Source: Lysobacter ciconiae (lineage in GTDB: Bacteria > Pseudomonadota > Gammaproteobacteria > Xanthomonadales > Xanthomonadaceae). From it: a stretch of DNA of 64,000 nt. Position numbers and translations under genes: made by a program. A model generated the notes under the pieces. That model was not told where the DNA came from. It searched no databases and worked only from the letters and a program-made list of their open reading frames with translations. Of this stretch, positions 7,833-16,745 are shown piece by piece. Numbering within the stretch: position 1 is the stretch's first letter; each line of letters starts with the position of its first letter. The DNA lies in contig NZ_CP063656.1 of NCBI RefSeq assembly GCF_015209725.1, forward strand, positions 1,223,001 to 1,287,000, written 5' to 3'.

Positions 7833-7947
7833 CGGCCGCCGCAGACGCTAGGAGCCCCGGCCGGGAGAACATCAACCGATCAAGCGGCTCGCGACGTAAG
7901 CCCCCGATCCTGGTCCGCAGTATCGGCTTTCGGTGCAGCCCACGGGC

Positions 7948-9000
7948 CTACATCACCGCCAACGCCGCATTGGTGAAGTGCCCCGGGTACTCGTCGCGGA
8001 TCTCCAGCTTGCGTTCGATCGAGCCGATGATTTTCGCGGCGAAGTTGACGCCGCTCATGTCGCTGCAACTGAGCAGGTTGCCGGGGGAGAACACGTTCAC
8101 TTCCAGGATGGTGTCGCCGATGATGTCGATGCCCACCAGGAACATGCCGTCGGCCTGCAGCTTGGGGCGGATCAACTCGGCCAGGCGCAGTTCGCGGTCG
8201 GTGATCTTGACCGCCTTGGCGGTGCCGCCGGCGTGGATGTTGCTGCGCACGTCGTCCTCGGCGCCCACCCGGCGCATCGCCGCGTACTTGCCATCAATCT
8301 GCAGCGGATAGCCGTTCATCATGAACATGCGGATGTCGCCCTTGTCGGCTTCGGGCACCACGGTCTGGGCGATGATGTAGCCGTCGCGCTCGATCGCCTC
8401 GACCATCTGGTTGAGGTTGCCGGCGGACTTGGCATCGAGCACGAACACGCCCTGGCCGCCGGAGCCCTGCAGGGGCTTGAGCACGACCTTGCCGCCGTTG
8501 GCCTTGGCGAAGGCCTTGATGTCGTTGGTGTTGCGGCAGATCAGGGTCTTGGCGCGGACCTCGCGCGGGAACGACTGGAAGTACAGCTTGTTGATCGCCT
8601 GGGTTAGCGTGTCCGGGTCGTTGAGCACCAGCACGCCGGCATGGGCGGCGCGCTGGCCGAACTGGATGCCGATCTTTTCCGCCCAGGGGCGATCGATGGC
8701 GTCGTTGGACGGGTCGCTGCGCATCATCAGCACGTCCAGCTCGTCGATGTTGATCAGGGTGCTCTTCTTGCCGGCACTCTTGAGCGCCTTGAAGAACTCC
8801 TCGCGGCTGCGCGTCTTGCCTTTGCCGGCCGGGATCCTGCGCGCGTGCACCTGCAGGGTGTCTTCCGGGCTGAGGACGAAATCGCCGGGGGTGATGTAGC
8901 AGACGTCGTGGCCGCGGCGCGATGCCTCATGCGCCAGCACGGTGGTGGTGTAGCGCGGGTATTCGTCTTCGATCGAGTTTACGTAGAAGGCAATCAGCAC
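7948..9000 (-). CDS. ATP-grasp ligase, glutathione synthetase-like
   Basis: This 350-aa protein has an ATP-grasp fold: VVLKPLQGSGGQGVFVL (ATP-binding loop), GDIRMFMMNGYP, and ILEVNVFSPGNLL (metal-binding E-x-N with the loop that contacts the ligand). The C-terminal half resembles GshB, which joins gamma-glutamylcysteine and glycine. The N-terminal half differs from E. coli GshB, and the operon context argues for another amino-acid or peptide ligation. It starts at GTG 9000, overlapping the stop of the QEGLA gene by 7 bases, so translation is coupled. It is the last gene of a three-gene operon with an N-formylglutamate amidohydrolase and a DUF1704 protein. The true substrate is unknown. Confidence 0.85.
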   Translation of the reverse strand: MLIAFYVNSIEDEYPRYTTTVLAHEASRRGHDVCYITPGDFVLSPEDTLQVHARRIPAGKGKTRSREEFFKALKSAGKKSTLINIDELDVLMMRSDPSNDAIDRPWAEKIGIQFGQRAAHAGVLVLNDPDTLTQAINKLYFQSFPREVRAKTLICRNTNDIKAFAKANGGKVVLKPLQGSGGQGVFVLDAKSAGNLNQMVEAIERDGYIIAQTVVPEADKGDIRMFMMNGYPLQIDGKYAAMRRVGAEDDVRSNIHAGGTAKAVKITDRELRLAELIRPKLQADGMFLVGIDIIGDTILEVNVFSPGNLLSCSDMSGVNFAAKIIGSIERKLEIRDEYPGHFTNAALAVM

Positions 9001-10898
9001 GGGGAGGGTTCCTTTAGCAGGTCAATGAAAGAGTGTCCTTCGCGCAGGCGGGCCAATCGGGCCTGGGCATCGGGGCGGTCGAGGAATTCGGGGGTGACCA
9101 CGGGCGGGCGCAACATGCCGCGCGCCTCCAGTTCTTCCACCACCGGCACATGGTGTTCGGCGATCTTGCCGTACCACAGCGGGTCCAGGGACAGGCCATC
9201 GGCGACACGTCGCAGCACCTGCCGGAAGCCGCGCAGGTAGATCGCGTCCTTGGTCAGGCCGCCGGAGCGGAAGATGCGCGCGACGATGTTGAAGGCGCCC
9301 CGGCTGGAGAAGCCGTGCTCAGCCTGCAGCAGGCGATGGCAGGCAATGAAGTCGGCACCCTCGAGCATCGCGTGGACCACCAGCACGCGGGCGGCGAGCA
9401 GCCGCAGCCGCGCCACGGTCAGCCCGCCGACGATGAACTCGGCAAACACACCCAGCCCTTCCTGCAGACCTTCGTAGCCGGCCAGCCCGGCGCCGAAAAT
9501 ACCCAGTCCCTGCTGACTGCCGTTGATGTAGGTGAGCACATGCACGCTGATCTCGTGCTGCAGCAGGGGGTCCACCCGCGCGCTCGGCACGCGGGTGGCG
9601 GTGGAGATCAGCAGCGAACGCCCGGACACCATCAGTCCGGGACCGGTGTCCGCGCGCAGGCAGGTCTCCGCGATGGCGAACGCCGGGGTGCGCCGGGTGT
9701 AGCGCGCGAGGATCCGCTCGGCGGCGGCCTGGACGCCTTCGGCATCGACGTAATCCCGGCTGCCCTCACTGCCGGGCGCGAACGCTTGCAGCAGCCTGTT
9801 GGCGACCTCCAGCAGTTCCGGCTCCACACCGCCGTACTGGATCAGCGACACATGGCGGAACGCGGGGGTGTTGCGCCGTTGCAGCATCATCAGCTGCTGG
9901 TCCAGCTCCAGCCGCTTCTCATTGAACAGCTCCTCGATCACCGGGTCCTCGACCGCGCGCAGGTCGATGTCGTACAGGCGACGCTTGACGACATCGGGAC
10001 TGATCGGCAACGGACGGTAGTGGAAATCCGGCGGCGTGCCCCGCTTGCCCGCCTCGAAGGCCTCGAACGCTTCCACGGTGTTGATCGGTGAGATGCCGAG
10101 CAGGAAGTCGAACGAGGCGCTGATGTTGGCCAGCGCCTCGTCGGCACGCTTTGCCGCTTTGACGAAGCGCCGCCGACCGAGCGAGCGGTGGTGCGGGCGT
10201 GGTGTGTCCGCGTCGTTCTCGTGCTCGGCCAGCTCGATGAAGTGGGTGGCCGCCTGCAGGAGGGCATCGTGGATCGCGCTCTCGACCTGGTGGTAGATCT
10301 GCGGATAGATGCGCCGCGGATCGCCGGGAATGCGGTGGATTTGCGGGATGCCCAGCGACAGCACGGAAATCCCCTCGCGCCCGTCCAGCGCCTCCGCCAG
10401 CGCGGGCGGCAAGGGCGGCAGGGGCTGCGTGCGGAACTCGGGCACGCGCAGGTCGATTTCCAGCTCCGACAGCGCGGAATGCAGCGTGTCGACGACGTCC
10501 TGCGCGGCGGGATCCGCGCTGGCGGCAAGCACGAACTCGAAAGGTTCCAGCCGCGGGCTTTCCTCGTGCAGGCTGAGGTCGCGCGGCAGGTCGTGCAGCA
10601 CGATCACCAGGAATTTGGGATACGCATCGGCGAGATGGTCCAGCAGCAGGGTCACTTCAGCCGCTGCGCCGGCCGCCGCCAGTTCGCCGCCAACCTCGGG
10701 CCAGATCACGCTGGCCGCGCTGATCGAGGCGACGCGTCGGGCCAGGCTGAAGGGCTCGTCCGGATGCCCGGCGAGGATCAGGAAGGGCAGGGGGCGGTCG
10801 ATGTGCACCCGGCCGCCGCCATCCAACTTGCGGCGATGGGCGTGCTCGCCACCCAGGTCCGGCGAGGGCGGCTGCTGCACCGGCTTGTTGTCGGTCAA
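8994..10898 (-). CDS. DUF1704 / QEGLA-motif protein, metallopeptidase-like
   Basis: This 634-aa protein belongs to the family annotated as flavohemoglobin expression-modulating QEGLA-motif protein. It contains LQHEISVH (H448, E449, H453, an HExxxH zinc-site pattern) and LQEGLGVFAEF (Q479, E480), the QEGL signature. Eukaryotic DUF1704 members (MATCAP/KIAA0895L) act as carboxypeptidases that remove the C-terminal tyrosine from tubulin, so the bacterial protein is probably a zinc carboxypeptidase too. The start is TTG 10898, overlapping the stop of the upstream amidohydrolase gene as TTGA. No ATG fits nearby, and the frame upstream of this point only overlaps the amidohydrolase gene. No signal peptide is seen, so it is likely cytosolic. 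Confidence 0.85.
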   Translation of the reverse strand: MTDNKPVQQPPSPDLGGEHAHRRKLDGGGRVHIDRPLPFLILAGHPDEPFSLARRVASISAASVIWPEVGGELAAAGAAAEVTLLLDHLADAYPKFLVIVLHDLPRDLSLHEESPRLEPFEFVLAASADPAAQDVVDTLHSALSELEIDLRVPEFRTQPLPPLPPALAEALDGREGISVLSLGIPQIHRIPGDPRRIYPQIYHQVESAIHDALLQAATHFIELAEHENDADTPRPHHRSLGRRRFVKAAKRADEALANISASFDFLLGISPINTVEAFEAFEAGKRGTPPDFHYRPLPISPDVVKRRLYDIDLRAVEDPVIEELFNEKRLELDQQLMMLQRRNTPAFRHVSLIQYGGVEPELLEVANRLLQAFAPGSEGSRDYVDAEGVQAAAERILARYTRRTPAFAIAETCLRADTGPGLMVSGRSLLISTATRVPSARVDPLLQHEISVHVLTYINGSQQGLGIFGAGLAGYEGLQEGLGVFAEFIVGGLTVARLRLLAARVLVVHAMLEGADFIACHRLLQAEHGFSSRGAFNIVARIFRSGGLTKDAIYLRGFRQVLRRVADGLSLDPLWYGKIAEHHVPVVEELEARGMLRPPVVTPEFLDRPDAQARLARLREGHSFIDLLKEPSPC

Positions 10899-11701
10899 GC
10901 CGCACCCGCCAGCAAGGCGCGCGCCTGAGCGGCGGTATGGTTGATGAACGCACGCATCGCCGCGAGCTCGTCCGGATAGGGGCGGCCGGTCCACTCGTCC
11001 ATGTAGAACTTCTTGAATTCCAGCGCGATCGCACAGCCCGTTTCCGGGTAGCGTTCGTGCACGAAGCGCGTCAGCTCACCCTTGCCCTGGAAGGCGATGT
11101 TCTCGCGCACGTCCAGGCGACGCTGGTTGAAGTCCAACTCACCCATGGACTGCATCAGCGGGTCGAGCAGGAACGCCCAGCGGTCGCGCGGCATCGAGAA
11201 GGTGCCGATGTTCACGTCCGGCGCATCCTCCTGCGCCGTCGGTGGTGCGTCGGCGCCGTCGCGGCGGTGGTTGTAGCTGTGCACGTCCAACAGCACGAAG
11301 CGCCCGTGGCGGGCGACCACGCTGTCCAGCAGCTCGCCCATCATCCGGTAGAAGCCGCGGTGGTACTCCTGCATGCCGCGCAGCAGCTCACCCTCGGGCG
11401 GTGTCTGCCAGACCTTCAGCCCCCAGGACTGGCTGGGGTCCAGGTACACGGCCTGGTCGAGGCCGCGGTTGAGGTCGGCCTCGAAGCGTGACCGCATCGC
11501 AATGACGTGGGTCGGGATGTCGACGATCGCCTGCCCGGTGTGTGGGTCTTCCTCGCGGAGGCGGCCAGCGTCGTCGAGCGCCATCGCTGCGGCGGCCTGC
11601 GCGCCGAGGCCGTGGCCGTCGTGGATCGCGGTGGCAATGATGGGATCGTCGCCGCGTTGGACGATCCACCAGGGCGGCGCGGGCTGTTCGAATTTTTCCA
11701 T
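10895..11701 (-). CDS. N-formylglutamate amidohydrolase family protein
   Basis: This is a 268-aa zinc hydrolase family member, related in fold to M14 carboxypeptidases. Landmarks are an IHDGHG segment near residue 30, LLDVHSYNHRR in the middle (zinc-site His), and the C-terminal ALEFKKFYMDEWTG. The classic enzyme splits N-formylglutamate in histidine breakdown, but no hut genes are nearby. In this operon it more likely acts on a small acyl amino acid or peptide that the ATP-grasp protein makes or the QEGLA protein releases. I chose ATG 11701, preceded by AAGG. An upstream frame to 11770 lacks support. It is the first gene of the operon. Confidence 0.87.
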   Translation of the reverse strand: MEKFEQPAPPWWIVQRGDDPIIATAIHDGHGLGAQAAAAMALDDAGRLREEDPHTGQAIVDIPTHVIAMRSRFEADLNRGLDQAVYLDPSQSWGLKVWQTPPEGELLRGMQEYHRGFYRMMGELLDSVVARHGRFVLLDVHSYNHRRDGADAPPTAQEDAPDVNIGTFSMPRDRWAFLLDPLMQSMGELDFNQRRLDVRENIAFQGKGELTRFVHERYPETGCAIALEFKKFYMDEWTGRPYPDELAAMRAFINHTAAQARALLAGAA

Positions 11702-11825
11702 GGACGCACCTTGGCCGAGGCTGCGTGGCCAAGGCGTGTATGGCGGACCGGCGCGCTCGTCGTGCTGCAATCACATGGCCGCGAATTACACTCGGTCATC
11801 GCCCACCCGATCATCAGGACCGCCC

Positions 11826-12203
11826 ATGCGAACCACTTCGATCCAAGTCCTGCTTGCCTGCTCGGTAGCACTCGCGGCCGCCTGCAGCACCACGCCGGCG
11901 GATGCTGACGCCACCGGCGCCGAACCGCCGGCCGACGGTGCGATGACGATCGTCGGACCGATTGTTTCCATCGACACCGACCCCTGGGCCTACGACGGCA
12001 ATGCGGTCGTACTGGTGGATGCTGACGGCCGCGGGCGTATGGCCGTCGAGCTGCCGGCGCGCTGGAACCTGTGTGAGGCGGAGCCCGTCGATGTGGCGGC
12101 GTTGAGCGTCGGGATGCGCGTGCAGGCGGTCGGCGCGCCGTCCGGCGACGGCGTGCTGGTGGTGTGCGAGGCCGCGGCGCACCGGCTGGTTCCAATCCGC
12201 TAG
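11826..12203 (+). CDS. Small secreted lipoprotein
   Basis: This 125-aa protein has a lipoprotein signal ending in ALAAAC (lipid-attached Cys at residue 20). A short Thr/Ala/Asp linker follows, then a compact beta-rich domain (MTIVGPIVSIDTDPWAYDG...) that reads like a small OB-fold, with two further cysteines (NLCEAEP, VVCEAAA). No family name can be given. It is divergently transcribed from the amidohydrolase operon and followed at a short distance by the GFA-like gene in the same direction. Confidence 0.75.
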   Translation: MRTTSIQVLLACSVALAAACSTTPADADATGAEPPADGAMTIVGPIVSIDTDPWAYDGNAVVLVDADGRGRMAVELPARWNLCEAEPVDVAALSVGMRVQAVGAPSGDGVLVVCEAAAHRLVPIR

Positions 12204-12242
12204 CTCGCCAACACCGATCCCACCCGGACCCGTGAGGACGCC

Positions 12243-12851
12243 ATGACACTGCCACTGAAATGCCGCTGCGGCGCAGTCCGTGGCGAAATGCAGCCCCGGC
12301 GCGCATTTGTCCGGGCCAGCTGCTACTGCAAGGACTGCCGGGCGTACGCGCGGTTTCTCGGGGTGCCCGGTGTGTTGGATGAGGCGGGCGGCACCGAGGT
12401 CGTGGCCACGGCACCGGCCACGGTGCGGCTGACAGCGGGCGTCGAGCATGTGGCCTGCATGTCGCTCAGTCCCAAGGGCACGCTGCGCTGGTACGCCGGG
12501 TGCTGTCGCACGCCGTTGGGCAATACCTCGCGTAATGCGCGGCTGCCGTACCTGGGACTGGTGACGAGCTGCATCGATGCCGCTCCACAGCAACTTGATG
12601 CGGCGGTGGGTCCGGCCGGGCGGTGCCTGATCAACACCGCGTCCGCCACGGCCCCGGTGCGCGCCACGCCACTGGCGTTTGCGTGGGGCGGGCTGCGGAT
12701 ACTGGCCGGCATAGTCGGCGCCCGCCTGCGCGGTGAACGCGCCTCGCCGTTCTTCGATGGCAACGGGCAGCCTCTGCGCGCGCCGGAGGTGATCAGCCTT
12801 GAGCAGCGCCAAGCGCTTGAGCGCGGGGACGCTTCAGCGGATCCAGACTGA
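12243..12851 (+). CDS. GFA/CENP-V-like zinc protein (DUF6151 type)
   Basis: This 202-aa protein begins with KCRCGAVRG and, 18 residues later, SCYCKDCRAY, giving C7/C9 and C27/C29/C32. That is the zinc-binding pattern of the glutathione-dependent formaldehyde-activating (GFA) fold. A further Cys cluster (AGCCRTPLGNT) sits near residue 92, as in GFA proteins. Family members with this layout are often annotated DUF6151; whether they bind glutathione is not established. The ATG follows GTGAGGACGCC, a usable ribosome binding site. It may share a transcript with the lipoprotein 40 bases upstream. Confidence 0.8.
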   Translation: MTLPLKCRCGAVRGEMQPRRAFVRASCYCKDCRAYARFLGVPGVLDEAGGTEVVATAPATVRLTAGVEHVACMSLSPKGTLRWYAGCCRTPLGNTSRNARLPYLGLVTSCIDAAPQQLDAAVGPAGRCLINTASATAPVRATPLAFAWGGLRILAGIVGARLRGERASPFFDGNGQPLRAPEVISLEQRQALERGDASADPD

Positions 12852-12904
12852 ACTGTTCACGGCCCGTCTCACGCGCTGAGACCGGTACCGGCGAACGTGG
12901 CGCG

Positions 12905-14164
12905 ATGAATGTCACCGAGAAACTTGCCGTGCTGGCCGATGCGGCCAAATACGACGCGTCCTGCGCGTCCAGCGGGGCGGCCAAGCGGGATTCGCTCAAG
13001 ACCGGTGGCGTGGGCAGCACGGGCGGCATGGGCATCTGTCACTCGTACACGCCGGACGGGCGCTGCGTGTCGCTGCTGAAGATCCTGCTGACCAACTTCT
13101 GCGTCTTCGACTGCGTCTACTGCGTCAACCGGGTGTCCAGCAACGTGCGGCGCGCACGCTTCACCACCGATGAGGTGGTGCGGTTGACGCTGGATTTCTA
13201 CAAGCGCAATTACATCGAGGGCCTCTTCCTCTCCAGCGGCATCATCCGCAGCGGCGACTACACCATGGAGCAACTGGTGGAGGTCGCCCGCAGCCTGCGC
13301 GAGGATCACCGTTTCGGCGGCTACATCCACCTCAAGACCATCCCCGACGCCGCGCCCGAGCTGCTCGCGGCGGCCGGTCGTTACGCGGACCGGCTCAGCA
13401 TCAACGTCGAGCTGCCGACCCAGGCCGGGCTGGACGCGCTGGCACCGGAGAAGAACCTGGGCAAGATCCGCGGCGCGATGGGCGAGGTGCGTTGGCGGAT
13501 CGAGGAAGGCAAGGCGGCGCGCAAGGCGGTGCGGCGCGGTTCGGCCAAGCCGCCTCGGTTCGCGCCGGCGGGGCAGAGCACCCAGATGATCATCGGCGCG
13601 GACGACGCCAATGACCGCAGCGTGCTGCAGTCCAGCGCCAATCTGTACGGCAACTACCAGCTGCGGCGGGTGTACTACTCGGCCTTCAGTCCGATCCCGG
13701 ACGCGTCGTCGCGGCTGCCGCTGGTGGCTCCGCCGCTGGCGCGCGAGCACCGCCTGTACCAGGCCGACTGGCTGCTGCGCTTCTACGGCTTCGAGGTTGA
13801 TGAGATCGCGCCACCGGCCAGCGCGACTGCGGCCGGCGACGGCATGCTCGATCTGGACATCGACCCCAAGCTGGCCTGGGCGCTGCGCCACCCGGAGCAG
13901 TACCCGGTGGACATCAACCACGCGCCGCGCGAAATGCTGCTGCGCGTGCCGGGGCTGGGCACGCGCAACGTGGGCCGGATCGTCCAGTCGCGCCGCAGTG
14001 GCGGCCTGCGGGTGGCCGACCTGGCGCGGCTGCGTGCACCCATCACCAAGCTGCTGCCGTTTGTGCAGCTGCTGGATCACCATCCGGGCCGGCAACTGGA
14101 TGACCCGGTGCGGCTGCGTGCACGGCTTGCGCCTCCGCCTGTGCAGGCCGGACTGTTCGGCTGA
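12905..14164 (+). CDS. Putative DNA modification/repair radical SAM protein
   Basis: This 419-aa protein carries CVFDCVYC (C66, C70, C73), a CX3CX2C radical SAM cluster site, followed by typical barrel segments (LFLSSGI, IHLKTIPD). The C-terminal part has NHAPREMLLRVPGLGTRNVG, a helix-hairpin-helix DNA-binding element. This matches the family known as putative DNA modification/repair radical SAM protein, which almost always sits beside a UdgX-type uracil-DNA glycosylase, as here. The reaction is unknown. The stop is 11 bases before the next gene, so the two are co-transcribed. Confidence 0.92.
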   Translation: MNVTEKLAVLADAAKYDASCASSGAAKRDSLKTGGVGSTGGMGICHSYTPDGRCVSLLKILLTNFCVFDCVYCVNRVSSNVRRARFTTDEVVRLTLDFYKRNYIEGLFLSSGIIRSGDYTMEQLVEVARSLREDHRFGGYIHLKTIPDAAPELLAAAGRYADRLSINVELPTQAGLDALAPEKNLGKIRGAMGEVRWRIEEGKAARKAVRRGSAKPPRFAPAGQSTQMIIGADDANDRSVLQSSANLYGNYQLRRVYYSAFSPIPDASSRLPLVAPPLAREHRLYQADWLLRFYGFEVDEIAPPASATAAGDGMLDLDIDPKLAWALRHPEQYPVDINHAPREMLLRVPGLGTRNVGRIVQSRRSGGLRVADLARLRAPITKLLPFVQLLDHHPGRQLDDPVRLRARLAPPPVQAGLFG

Positions 14165-14175
14165 GCGGCGCAGGC

Positions 14176-15606
14176 ATGGTTCGCACACAGGTGGAGCCGG
14201 GTTGGAGTCTGGACGCGTGGCGGGGACAGGCGCGGGCCGCACTCGCTGCGGGCGTACCGCCCGAAGACCTGCAATGGGATGGAGGCGCGCAGCAGGGGCT
14301 GGCGTTGGGTGCGTCGCTGCCGGATGCGCCGGAAGCCGACACTGGTCTGGTCGTGCCCGGCCGGTTCATCGAGCTGGCCGCCGCGGTGCTGTGCCACCGC
14401 GACGCTAACCGCCATGGCCTGCTGTACCGGTTGCTGTGGCGCATCGTGAACGGCGAACGCCGCCTGTTGGAGCGCGCCACCGACCCCGACGTCGTGGCGG
14501 CCTCGGCGCTGGCAGCCGCGGTCCGGCGCGACACCCACAAGATGAAGGCGTTTGTGCGCTTCCGGCAGATCCGCGAGGGCGAGGAGGCGTACGTGGCCTG
14601 GTTCGAGCCCGACCACTGGATCCTTGATCGGGTCGCGCCGTTCTTCGCCAAACGCTTTGCCGGCATGCGCTGGGCGATCCTCACTCCGTACCGCAGCGTG
14701 CGCTGGGACGGGGCGTCGCTGGACTTCGGGCCGGGCGGGGTGCGCGCCGACGCGCCCGCCGAGGATGCGCGCGAGGACCTGTGGCTCACCTATTACGCCA
14801 ACATCTTCAACCCGGCCCGGCTCAACCCGACGATGATGCGGCAGGAGATGCCGCAGAAATACTGGAAGGGTCTGCCCGAGGCGGCGCTGTTGCCGTCACT
14901 GCTGCGCGAGGCCGGCAGCCGGGTGCGCGACATGGCCGAGCGCGAGGCGCAGCAGCCGCGACGCAAGATTCCCGCGCGGGCTGCGGCGCCGTCGCCCGCC
15001 TCGGGCGACGTGGGAGGGCTGGCGGAAGCGCGGGCACAGGCGCTGAACTGCCGTCGCTGCCCGCTGTGGGAACCGGCCACCCGGACGGTGTGGGGCGAGG
15101 GGCCGGAAGACGCGCGCGTGATGTTCATCGGCGAGCAGCCCGGCGACGCCGAGGACCTGGCCGGTCGACCGTTCGTCGGCCCGGCCGGCGCGCTGCTGGA
15201 CCGGGCGTTCACCGACGCCGGGATCGACCGGGCGGCGGCGTATCTGACCAATGCGGTCAAGCATTTCCGCTTCGAACAGCGAGGCAAGGTGCGGCTGCAC
15301 AAGCGCCCTGATGCCGGCCACGTACGTGCCTGCCACGTCTGGCTCCAGCAGGAACTGGCCACCGCCCGTCCCGACACCGTGGTGTGCCTCGGCGCGACCG
15401 CTGCGTCAGCGGTGTTCGGCAACGCGTTCAAACTGACGCAGGAGCGGGGCCGTTGGCACACCCTCGGCAACGGCGTGCGCGCGATGGCGACGGTGCATCC
15501 GGCGTGGGTGCTTCGCCAGCCGCCAGCGGCGCGGGAAGCGGCGTACCGCGGGCTGGTGGCGGACCTGCTTGCCGTCTCGTCGGAACGCTCTGAGTCCCTT
15601 CGCTGA
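14176..15606 (+). CDS. DUF4130 - UdgX fusion, uracil-DNA binding protein
   Basis: The N-terminal ~270 residues form a DUF4130 domain (RDTHKMKAFVRFRQI, ILTPYRSVRWDG, LWLTYYANIFNPARL), usually encoded with the radical SAM partner. The C-terminal ~200 residues are a UdgX-type uracil-DNA glycosylase: CRRCPLW, FIGEQPGDAEDLAGRPFVGP, and the characteristic loop KVRLHKRP with His at residue 375. In UdgX the equivalent histidine forms a covalent bond to DNA after uracil is removed. Cysteines of the iron-sulfur cluster site are visible (NCRRCPLW and a later Cys). Total length 476 aa fits the known fusion. The pair with the upstream radical SAM gene is a conserved repair module. Confidence 0.92.
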   Translation: MVRTQVEPGWSLDAWRGQARAALAAGVPPEDLQWDGGAQQGLALGASLPDAPEADTGLVVPGRFIELAAAVLCHRDANRHGLLYRLLWRIVNGERRLLERATDPDVVAASALAAAVRRDTHKMKAFVRFRQIREGEEAYVAWFEPDHWILDRVAPFFAKRFAGMRWAILTPYRSVRWDGASLDFGPGGVRADAPAEDAREDLWLTYYANIFNPARLNPTMMRQEMPQKYWKGLPEAALLPSLLREAGSRVRDMAEREAQQPRRKIPARAAAPSPASGDVGGLAEARAQALNCRRCPLWEPATRTVWGEGPEDARVMFIGEQPGDAEDLAGRPFVGPAGALLDRAFTDAGIDRAAAYLTNAVKHFRFEQRGKVRLHKRPDAGHVRACHVWLQQELATARPDTVVCLGATAASAVFGNAFKLTQERGRWHTLGNGVRAMATVHPAWVLRQPPAAREAAYRGLVADLLAVSSERSESLR

Positions 15607-15649
15607 AGTCGCGCTATCGTCTGCGCTGGTCGCACATCAGGTTGAGCAA

Positions 15650-15934
15650 GTGAAAAACACCGTCGTCGGGCTGATCACCCCGCATTTTCTGAGGCTCATC
15701 GATCTCGCCAATCAGGCCGAGACGGGCGTCAATGTCGACTGGCATGTGCGCAATCAAGTGGCGAGCACGGTCGAAGACCTTGGCCATCAGTACAACGCGC
15801 GTGAGTTGCTCTCGGCCTTTGTCGACGGGCTGGAGGCGGCCGCCCGGGACGCGGGGCCGGGCCGGAAACTTTACGCGGGCGTGCTGCAGAAGGCTGCATC
15901 CATGACCTCGGTGGAAATCAAAAGGTTCGATTGA
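15650..15934 (+). CDS. Small hypothetical protein, 94 aa
   Basis: From the GTG at 15650 this is a compact soluble protein: HFLRLIDLANQAETGVNVDW, then a helical middle (ASTVEDLGHQYN) and a charged C-terminus. I do not recognise the family, but a fragment with the same DLAN-x-A-x-x-GVN core lies at about 5458-5560 of this window, which supports it being a real, mobile or duplicated unit. The ribosome binding site is weak (AGGTTGAG). The frame is open upstream to 15569, overlapping the UdgX gene, which is less likely. The stop is three bases from the convergent hydrolase gene. Confidence 0.6.
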   Translation: MKNTVVGLITPHFLRLIDLANQAETGVNVDWHVRNQVASTVEDLGHQYNARELLSAFVDGLEAAARDAGPGRKLYAGVLQKAASMTSVEIKRFD

Positions 15935-15937
15935 GTA

Positions 15938-16699
15938 TCAGAGTTCCCTGAGCCTTTTTTCGCGCTCCAGCAGTTCCTGCATCGCCGGCTTCCAGAGCGT
16001 CCAGTTGTGCCTGCCGGGCAACATGACGACGTGATCGGCTGGCAGCAGCGGCGCCATCAGTTCAATGGGCTGGCGGAACGGCTCGTCGGCGCCGTAGGCG
16101 ATCCAGGTCGACCCGGTGCGCTGGGGGCGCTGCGACCAGCCTTGCAGGGCACGCCACAACTCGCGCTGGAAGGTATCGGGCCCGATTGCCTGCGGCGGGC
16201 CCGCCTGCCACGCCGCGAGGCCGCCGGCCTCGCGGATCTGCTCGTGGATCGCGTCGTCGCCCAGGTAGGGGGACAGCAGCAGGAGGCCATTGATCCGGCC
16301 GGGGTACTGACTGTCGTACAGCAGCGCGCCCATTCCACCGAGCGATACACCGGCCAGCCACACCTGTGCGTACCCCTTGCGCCTGGCGGGTGCGATCACC
16401 TCGTCGTGCAGCCGCTCGATCGCTTGACCCTGCTGGTAGAACGGCATGGTCAGCCCGGTCAGCAGCACATCGGCGTCCGGCCAACTTTGCTGGATGACGG
16501 CGGCGATCCCAGTGTCATTGAGCCCCTGCAGGCTGTCACCACGTCCCGGCAGCATCACCACCAGCCGATGCGCCGGCTGCGGCGCAGCGACAAAGGTGGT
16601 AGGCACGGGCCTGGTGACATCGCCGCCAGCCACGCAGCCGACCAGCGTCAGCAGGCCGGCAAGCAGTGCAGGGAGCAGGGCGTAGCGTGATCTGGACAT
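15938..16699 (-). CDS. Lipoprotein alpha/beta hydrolase
   Basis: This 253-aa protein has a lipoprotein signal (LLTLVGC, Cys22) followed by an alpha/beta-hydrolase fold. GVSLGG holds the nucleophile Ser119, VVMLPGRGDS forms the oxyanion-side loop, and a late GRHNW supplies the likely catalytic His. The best match in style is a small serine esterase or peptidase attached to the membrane. The substrate is unknown. I chose ATG 16699; upstream in-frame residues lack coding character. It is followed on the same strand by nothing and faces the 94-aa gene tail to tail. Confidence 0.82.
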   Translation of the reverse strand: MSRSRYALLPALLAGLLTLVGCVAGGDVTRPVPTTFVAAPQPAHRLVVMLPGRGDSLQGLNDTGIAAVIQQSWPDADVLLTGLTMPFYQQGQAIERLHDEVIAPARRKGYAQVWLAGVSLGGMGALLYDSQYPGRINGLLLLSPYLGDDAIHEQIREAGGLAAWQAGPPQAIGPDTFQRELWRALQGWSQRPQRTGSTWIAYGADEPFRQPIELMAPLLPADHVVMLPGRHNWTLWKPAMQELLEREKRLREL

Positions 16700-16745
16700 G
16701 GGGGCCTGCGTACGTAAGAGGTCTGGACTGCGTGATGGCGCGCGC

